A DNA stretch of 6,082 bases, from assembly GCA_947258625.1 (NCBI GenBank), contig CAMYJN010000166.1, forward strand, positions 1 through 6,082, in the 5' to 3' direction. The notes under the pieces are model-generated. The model ran no database searches and was not told where the DNA came from. It was given only the letters and a program-made list of their open reading frames with translations. Source of the DNA: an uncultured Polyangiaceae bacterium (GTDB lineage Bacteria > Myxococcota_A > Polyangia > Polyangiales > Houyiibacteriaceae). The position numbers were made by a program, and so were the translations under genes. Of this stretch, positions 1 through 4,190 are shown piece after piece; within the stretch, counting starts at the first letter, position 1; every line of letters begins with the position of its first letter.

Positions 1-32
1 TCATCGCTCTTGCCTTTGGTCGACTTCGGCAT
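1..32 (-). CDS. Possible start of a leftward gene, cut by the window edge
   Basis: Read on the minus strand, an ATG at 32-30 opens a frame that stays open to the left edge and begins MPKSTKGKSD. Only ten full codons are visible, so the family cannot be recognised. The codons look like coding sequence of this genome: seven of the nine after the ATG end in G or C. The lysine/serine-rich, hydrophilic start is typical of a soluble protein. Upstream (33-90) the DNA turns AT-rich and carries a TATAAA hexamer about 40 bp before the ATG, flanked by two palindromes, as expected of a promoter region. Against it, there is no well-spaced Shine-Dalgarno sequence; a GGGG lies only 2 nt before the ATG and a GGGAAG lies too far upstream. 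The alternative is that 1-32 is non-coding or belongs to another frame. Confidence 0.33.
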   Translation of the reverse strand, partial: MPKSTKGKSD

Positions 33-56
33 ATCCCCAAGATAGCTTCCCGAATA

Positions 57-85
57 GACTTAGTCCACCTTTATATGACTTAGTC
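57..85. promoter_or_regulatory. Twin 9-bp palindromes GACTTAGTC, candidate operator pair
   Basis: GACTTAGTC occurs at 57-65 and again, identically, at 77-85. Each copy is itself a palindrome (GACT-T-AGTC). The copies are offset by exactly 20 bp, close to two helical turns, so two dimeric regulators would sit on nearly the same face of the DNA. One copy lies in the spacer upstream of the minus-strand TATAAA at 70-75, and the other covers its predicted transcription start. This layout suits a repressor of a leftward gene. The regulator is not identified. The site is seen directly; the operator function is inferred. Confidence 0.4.
70..75 (-). promoter_or_regulatory. Possible leftward -10 hexamer (TATAAA)
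   Basis: The minus strand reads TATAAA here, five of six matches to the sigma-70 -10 consensus, in one of the few AT-rich patches of the window. A start of transcription near position 63 would leave a leader of about 30 nt before the candidate ATG at 32. No convincing -35 box is found 16-18 bp upstream (near 92-99, reading GATCAG-like), so this would be a weak or activator-dependent promoter if it is real. It lies between two identical palindromes. Confidence 0.3.
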
Positions 86-169
86 TTTTCGGCTGATCCG
101 CGGCGCGCTGCTCGGGGCTGGACTTTCGACTCATGGGTCGCTGCGATCTTTGCCTGAAAGGATGTGTAA

Positions 170-205
170 CTCCGGTGGGTTGCGTACCCGGAGAGTGTCC
201 CTCTC
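170..205 (+). other. Two mutually exclusive small hairpins before the exchanger gene
   Basis: CTCC (170-173) plus GGGT (177-180) can pair with ACCC (186-189) plus GGAG (190-193), giving an 8-bp stem with a 3-nt bulge and a TGCGT loop. GAGAG (191-195) can instead pair with CTCTC (201-205). The two structures share bases 191-193, so they cannot form together. They end 16 nt before the ATG at 222. No known riboswitch consensus was recognised, and the stems are short, so this may be chance in GC-rich DNA. Confidence 0.2.
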
Positions 206-221
206 ATGGTAGAAAGCCGGG

Positions 222-1247
222 ATGAGTCTTTGGCAGGCCATTGTGGTGTTTGTCGTGAGTGCGGCTGTGTTGGTCCGCGCGGGGTCTTCGCTGGCTGGGT
301 ATGCGGACCAGATTGCCGACCGGACCAAGATGAGCCGGCTATTCGTGGGGACGCTGCTTTTGGCGTTTGCGACTTCGCTGCCGGAACTGGTCACCGAAGT
401 GACTGCGGCCAGGGCGGGGGCGCCGGACCTCGCTCTTGGCGATCTGTTCGGCTCTTCGATGGCGAACATGGCCATCCTCGCATGCATCGACTTGCTCTAC
501 CGCGGGCGGGTTTGGCCTTCGGTGGAGCTTGGCCATGCACGCGTGGCTGCCGTGGCGATCGCGCTCACGGCGATGGTTGCGCTGAGCATCTACACGCAAA
601 CCACGATTGCCGTCGGATGGGTTGGCCTCACTCCGATCCTGATCGCCGGGCTTTACGTCGCGTCCATTGCATGGTTCCGGCGCATGCCACTGCTGGCGCG
701 GCCCGGTCTCGAAGAGCCGAAGGTTTCCGTTCAAAAGCCCACCGGCTGGAGCGCGAAAGCCGCCGAACGATCGACCCGAAGCCTCTGGCTCCGCTTTGCA
801 GGGTCGGCCTTGATGATCCTGATCACCGCGCCCATTGTCACCCTCAGTGTCAAAGTCATCGCGGAGTCGACCGGGATTGCGCAAACCTTCTTGGGCGCTG
901 CGCTCTTGGCGGTCACCACCTCCCTACCCGAGCTCATCGCCTCCATCGCGTCGGTGCGCATCGGGGCCTACGACCTGGCGGTCGGCAATCTGTTCGGCAG
1001 CAATGTCGCCAACATGAGCGTGCTCCTCTTCGCCGACATCGCCTACACCGAGGGGCCGATTCTCGCCGCAGTCTCCCAATCGCAAATCGTCGCCGGCCTC
1101 GGTGCGATCTTGCTCATGGCCATCGCCGTGGCCGCCATCGTCGGCGAATCGGAACGCACCCGTTTCCGGCGGCTCGAACCCGATGCCATCGTGCTGCTGC
1201 TGACCTACGCCGCGACCCTCACAGCCATCGCGTACTACGGCCAGTAG
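222..1247 (+). CDS. Sodium/calcium exchanger family protein (CaCA superfamily)
   Basis: This is a predicted inner-membrane cation antiporter of 341 residues, the usual size of short bacterial CaCA proteins (YrbG/NCX_Mj type), with about ten hydrophobic segments. In known members, two inverted halves each contribute an alpha repeat to the ion site. Both are visible: alpha-1 at residues 50-83 (TSLPEL 51-56, GDLFGSSMANM 73-83) and alpha-2 at 232-265 (TSLPEL 233-238, GNLFGSNVANM 255-265). The key glutamates are E55 and E237. A hydrophilic loop of about 38 residues (153-190) links the halves. The core motif differs from the classic GTSLPE/GSN form: the leading Gly is Ala50 and Thr232, and alpha-1 has GSS instead of GSN. 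The ion transported therefore cannot be named with confidence. The ATG at 222 starts exactly where TM1 should begin; its upstream AGAAAG is only a weak ribosome binding site. No neighbour suggests an operon. The 5' half is G-rich and the 3' half C-rich on the coding strand, which is unusual. Confidence 0.93.
   Translation: MSLWQAIVVFVVSAAVLVRAGSSLAGYADQIADRTKMSRLFVGTLLLAFATSLPELVTEVTAARAGAPDLALGDLFGSSMANMAILACIDLLYRGRVWPSVELGHARVAAVAIALTAMVALSIYTQTTIAVGWVGLTPILIAGLYVASIAWFRRMPLLARPGLEEPKVSVQKPTGWSAKAAERSTRSLWLRFAGSALMILITAPIVTLSVKVIAESTGIAQTFLGAALLAVTTSLPELIASIASVRIGAYDLAVGNLFGSNVANMSVLLFADIAYTEGPILAAVSQSQIVAGLGAILLMAIAVAAIVGESERTRFRRLEPDAIVLLLTYAATLTAIAYYGQ
369..470 (+). other. Alpha-1 repeat of the exchanger
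   Basis: This segment encodes residues 50-83, the first ion-binding alpha repeat, with T51, S52 and E55 in TSLPE and G77-S78-S79 in place of the common Gly-Ser-Asn. By alignment with the archaeal exchanger NCX_Mj, S79 falls where an Asn (N81) contributes to the central site. The partner repeat lies at 915-1016. Confidence 0.85.
915..1016 (+). other. Alpha-2 repeat of the exchanger
   Basis: This segment encodes residues 232-265, the second alpha repeat, with T233, S234 and E237 in TSLPE and G259-S260-N261. In NCX_Mj the equivalent of N261 is Asp (D240), so the site here is one negative charge poorer. The protein repeat is clear, but the two DNA segments use different synonymous codons, consistent with an ancient duplication rather than a recent one. 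Confidence 0.85.
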
Positions 1248-1254
1248 GCGTTCC

Positions 1255-3978
1255 TTACTTCTTGGCCCGGTTCCGAAGCGCAGACTGCGCCGCTGAGAGC
1301 CGAGCGATAGGCACTCGGTACGGGGAGCAGCTGACATAGTCCAATCCCAAACGATCGCAGATGGCAATCGAGGCCGGGTCGCCGCCGTGCTCGCCGCAGA
1401 CGCCGGTTTCAATGGCAGGCCGGGTCTTGCGCGCCTCGGTGACGGCCATCCGCATGAGCTTCCCGACGCCCGCCTCGTCGAGGGTGGCGAACGGATTCGC
1501 CGGGAGGATTCCCTCGCTGAGGTAACGCATGAGAAAGCCCGACTCCGCGTCGTCGCGACTCATCGCGAACGTGGTCTGGGTGAGGTCGTTGGTCCCGAAG
1601 GACAGGAACTCGGCGTACTCGGCAATTTCGTCGGCGGTCAAGGCGGCACGGGGCACTTCGATCATCGTGCCGAACTGGTACTTCACCTCCACGCCCTGCT
1701 CTTCCATCACCTTCTTGGCCTCGGCTTCGAGCACCGCCCTTTGGCGACGCAGCTCGTTCACGTGGCTGGTGAGTGGAATCATGATCTCCGGAATCGCTTT
1801 GTGACCTTCCCGCGTGACCTCGCAGGCGGCCTCGAAGACGGCCCTCACCTGCATCCGGGTGAGCTCCGGGATCAAAATGCCCAGCCGCACGCCCCGCAAA
1901 CCAAGCATCGGGTTCGCCTCCTTGAGCGCGGCGACCTTGTCGAGCATCGCCTTTGTTTCCGTCAGCTTAGCGGTGATTTCTTCGACTTCTTCGAGGCTGG
2001 TCGCGTTGGTGATTCGAATCTGATGGTCGGCCAGCTCGCGGGATAGCTCTTCGAAGCCCGGAAGGAACTCGTGGAGGGGCGGGTCGATGAGCCGAATGAT
2101 GACGGGAAGCCCGTCCATCGCCCTGAACAAGCCTGCGAAGTCTTCCCGCTGGAAAGGAAGGAGGGCATCGACCGCCTCGCGACGCTCGCCGGGCGAGCGG
2201 GTCGTGATCATCCACTGGACGGTGGGCAGCCGCTCCGCCTGGAAGAACATGTGCTCGGTGCGGCAAAGGCCGATGCCCTCCGCGCCATACTTGCGCGCCC
2301 GCACGGCATCCTCCGGGTAGTCGGCGTTGGCACGAACCCCAAGCCGGCGGAACTCGTCGGCCCAGCCCATGAGGCAGGAAAGCCATTCGTCGTCCATGTC
2401 GGGGATCACCGTTTCGAGCTGGCCGAGGAAGACCTCGCCGGTCGTCCCGTCGATCGAAATCCAGTCGCCTTCCCGGACCTCGTGGTGACCAACGGTCATG
2501 ACGCGCTTGCCGAGATCGATGCTCAGCGCCGAGGCGCCGACGACCGCCGGCTTTCCAAACTGCCGTGCGACGAGGGCAGCATGGCTGGTTCGCCCGCCGC
2601 TGGATGTCAGAATCCCCTCGGCCGCAAGCATCCCGTGCACGTCGTCGGGTTTGGTCTCAGGCCGGACCAACAGGACCGCACGCTTGTTCTCCTTGGCCCA
2701 ACGCTCCGCGAGGTCGGGGTCAAACGCCACTACGCCGGTCGCAGCACCGGGCGACACGTTCAACCCCTTGGCGATCACCGGGCTGCCCGCCTTGGCTGCC
2801 GCCGAGAACTGTGGATGGAGAAAGAACTCGATCTGCTCGGGCGCAACCCGCAGCACGGCTTCTTCGCGGCTGATCAGCTCTTCGTTGGCGAGCTGGACGG
2901 CGATACGCACGGCCGCCTGTGCGGTACGCTTGCCGTTACGCGTTTGGAGGATCCAGAGCTTGCCGCGCTCGACGGTGAACTCCATGTCCTGCATGTCGCG
3001 GTAGTGACGCTCCAGCCGCCGCGCGATCTCCTCGAATTCCCGGTAGACCTTGGGCATCTCGCCCTTGAGCTGCTCGAGCGGTTTGGTCGGCCGCGTCCCT
3101 GCAACCACGTCCTCGCCCTGCGCGTCGGTGAGATAGTCGCCTTCGAGCACGTTCTCCCCGGTCGTGGCGTTTCGCGACATGGCGACGCCGGTCGCCGACC
3201 CGTCACCGAGGTTTCCGTACACCATCGTGATGACATTGACGCCGGTCCCGAGGTCGTGCGCGATGTTGGCGGCTTCCCGATAGTCGCGCGCGCGCTTCCC
3301 GTTCCAGCTGTCGAACACCGCCAGGATCGCCATTCGAAGCTGCTCTTCTGCGCTCGACGGAAAGTTGATGCGCGCGTGGCGTCTCACGATGTCTTTGAAC
3401 TCGCCGACGATTGAGCGAAAATCTTCTCCGCCCAGATCCGCATCGCTGGTCACGCCACGGCGCTCCCGGTGTTGGGCGAGCACGTCTTCAAAGGGCTCGT
3501 CGCGCACACCGAGGACGACGGTGCCGTACATTTGAATCAGTCGCCGGTAGGAGTCGTACGCGAAGCGCTCGTTGCCGGTCAGCTTGATCATCCCCTCGGT
3601 CACTTCGTCGTTGAGGCCGATGTCGAGGACGGTGTCCATCATGCCAGGCATCGAAAACTTCGCCCCGGAGCGGCACGACACCAGCAGCGGGTTCGCGGGA
3701 TCTCCGAATCGCTTTCCGGTCTTCCGCTCCATGGTTCGGAGCGCAGACAAGGTCTGGTCCCAGAGTCCTTCGGGAAGCTTCCGGCCGCCAGCGAGGTAGG
3801 CATTGCAGGCCTCGGTCGTGAGTGTGAATCCGGGAGGCACCGGCACACCGAGTCGGTTCATCTCGCCGAGGTTCGCACCCTTGCCGCCGAGCAGGCCGCG
3901 CACGCGATCCCAGTCCCCGTCCACGGCCGCTTCGGCCTGATCGATCTCGTCCAGCGTATATACCCACTTGGTCGTCAT
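1255..3978 (-). CDS. ppdK: Pyruvate, phosphate dikinase (PPDK)
   Basis: This cytoplasmic enzyme interconverts pyruvate + ATP + Pi and phosphoenolpyruvate + AMP + PPi. It supports gluconeogenesis or, run backwards, PPi-linked glycolysis. The gene is complete at 907 residues, in the normal range of about 870-910. The ATP-grasp nucleotide domain spans roughly residues 20-375 (KGANLGEMNRLGVPVPPGF at 33-51; SMPGMMDTVLDIGLND at 109-124). The swivelling phosphohistidine domain spans about 435-515, with GGRTSHAAL and catalytic His466 (codon 2581-2583). The TIM-barrel PEP/pyruvate domain spans about 530-890, with R573, R629, E774, N797-D798 and the acid/base Cys861 in GVCGEHGGDP (codon 1396-1398). Thr464, two residues before His466, is the position phosphorylated by PPDK regulatory proteins (DUF299) elsewhere; no such gene is in the window. 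The ATG at 3978 is chosen because family homology begins there and a good AGAAGGGA precedes it; the frame continues upstream to 4464 but only as an antisense shadow of comEC. The gene converges on the exchanger and diverges from comEC. Confidence 0.98.
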   Translation of the reverse strand: MTTKWVYTLDEIDQAEAAVDGDWDRVRGLLGGKGANLGEMNRLGVPVPPGFTLTTEACNAYLAGGRKLPEGLWDQTLSALRTMERKTGKRFGDPANPLLVSCRSGAKFSMPGMMDTVLDIGLNDEVTEGMIKLTGNERFAYDSYRRLIQMYGTVVLGVRDEPFEDVLAQHRERRGVTSDADLGGEDFRSIVGEFKDIVRRHARINFPSSAEEQLRMAILAVFDSWNGKRARDYREAANIAHDLGTGVNVITMVYGNLGDGSATGVAMSRNATTGENVLEGDYLTDAQGEDVVAGTRPTKPLEQLKGEMPKVYREFEEIARRLERHYRDMQDMEFTVERGKLWILQTRNGKRTAQAAVRIAVQLANEELISREEAVLRVAPEQIEFFLHPQFSAAAKAGSPVIAKGLNVSPGAATGVVAFDPDLAERWAKENKRAVLLVRPETKPDDVHGMLAAEGILTSSGGRTSHAALVARQFGKPAVVGASALSIDLGKRVMTVGHHEVREGDWISIDGTTGEVFLGQLETVIPDMDDEWLSCLMGWADEFRRLGVRANADYPEDAVRARKYGAEGIGLCRTEHMFFQAERLPTVQWMITTRSPGERREAVDALLPFQREDFAGLFRAMDGLPVIIRLIDPPLHEFLPGFEELSRELADHQIRITNATSLEEVEEITAKLTETKAMLDKVAALKEANPMLGLRGVRLGILIPELTRMQVRAVFEAACEVTREGHKAIPEIMIPLTSHVNELRRQRAVLEAEAKKVMEEQGVEVKYQFGTMIEVPRAALTADEIAEYAEFLSFGTNDLTQTTFAMSRDDAESGFLMRYLSEGILPANPFATLDEAGVGKLMRMAVTEARKTRPAIETGVCGEHGGDPASIAICDRLGLDYVSCSPYRVPIARLSAAQSALRNRAKK

Positions 3979-3983
3979 TGGAG

Positions 3984-3991
3984 TCCCTTCT
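3984..3991 (-). promoter_or_regulatory. ppdK ribosome binding site
   Basis: The minus strand reads AGAAGGGA, with its GAAGG core 7 nt before the ATG at 3978. It is the best Shine-Dalgarno match near any start in the window and decides the ppdK start over the in-frame upstream extension. Confidence 0.8.
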
Positions 3992-4015
3992 GACGCGCAC
4001 CGCGTCCCGCCGTGG

Positions 4016-4043
4016 GCTTTAGCAAGCGTAGATGGGAGCGCAA
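4016..4043 (-). promoter_or_regulatory. Candidate ppdK promoter
   Basis: On the minus strand TTGCGC (4043-4038) is followed after 16 bp by TAAAGC (4021-4016), preceded by TTGC. Each box matches the sigma-70 consensus at only three of six positions, but the spacing is good. The predicted start near 4009 would give a leader of about 30 nt containing the ribosome binding site at 3984-3991. A TGCTA-type -10 region fits what I would expect of deltaproteobacteria-like genomes; that is a judgement, not a measured match. Confidence 0.35.
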
Positions 4044-4069
4044 CGGACCGTGACACCGGGGCAATGAGC

Positions 4070-4079
4070 GCGGCGCCGC
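4070..4079. repeat. 10-bp perfect palindrome between ppdK and comEC
   Basis: GCGGCGCCGC is a perfect 10-bp palindrome lying roughly midway in the 202-bp divergent intergenic region (3979-4180), upstream of the candidate ppdK promoter. It could be a regulator site or a chance event in GC-rich DNA. Nothing else in the middle of this region was recognised. Confidence 0.3.
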
Positions 4080-4163
4080 CGGACCGCCAGACTGCCGCTG
4101 ACGGCCGCCAGCCGAAGTGAGATTTTCGCTCCTGTTCCGCCGCGTTCGCGCTCGGCACGCAGT

Positions 4164-4190
4164 TTGCTCGACGAACCGCTGTGCTAGCGT
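4164..4190 (+). promoter_or_regulatory. Promoter-like sequence overlapping the comEC start
   Basis: TTGCTC (4164-4169) and TAGCGT (4185-4190) are separated by 15 bp, and the -10-like box is preceded by TGTGC. The spacing is short and the matches are partial. If it is active, transcription would start near 4197, downstream of the GTG at 4181, which conflicts with that start codon. It may be fortuitous, or the comEC start may need revision. Confidence 0.25.

Noticed and set aside
1..156. Plus-strand frames entering from the left edge (stops at 43-45, 81-83 and 154-156)
   Set aside because: Their codon use does not look like the GC-rich genes and no family was recognised, so a gene end cannot be supported.
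1..207. 68-codon minus-strand frame at the left end
   Set aside because: It crosses the AT-rich promoter-like region, has no recognisable domain and no good start; the frame beginning at 32 is the better candidate.
100..221. yybP-ykoY-type metal riboswitch before the exchanger
   Set aside because: The family is often linked to ion transporters, but I could not match its conserved core or helix layout in this leader.
1230..1275. Intrinsic terminator between the convergent genes
   Set aside because: Only 7 bp are available and no GC-rich hairpin followed by a T-tract is present on either strand.
206..1339. 377-codon plus-strand frame overlapping the exchanger
   Set aside because: It is out of frame with the clear membrane protein, and its product is Arg/His/Cys-rich with no domain; it is a frame shadow.
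2071..3414. 447-codon plus-strand frame inside ppdK
   Set aside because: It is antisense to the conserved PPDK core, its translation has no recognisable domain, and long antisense frames are expected opposite GC-rich genes.
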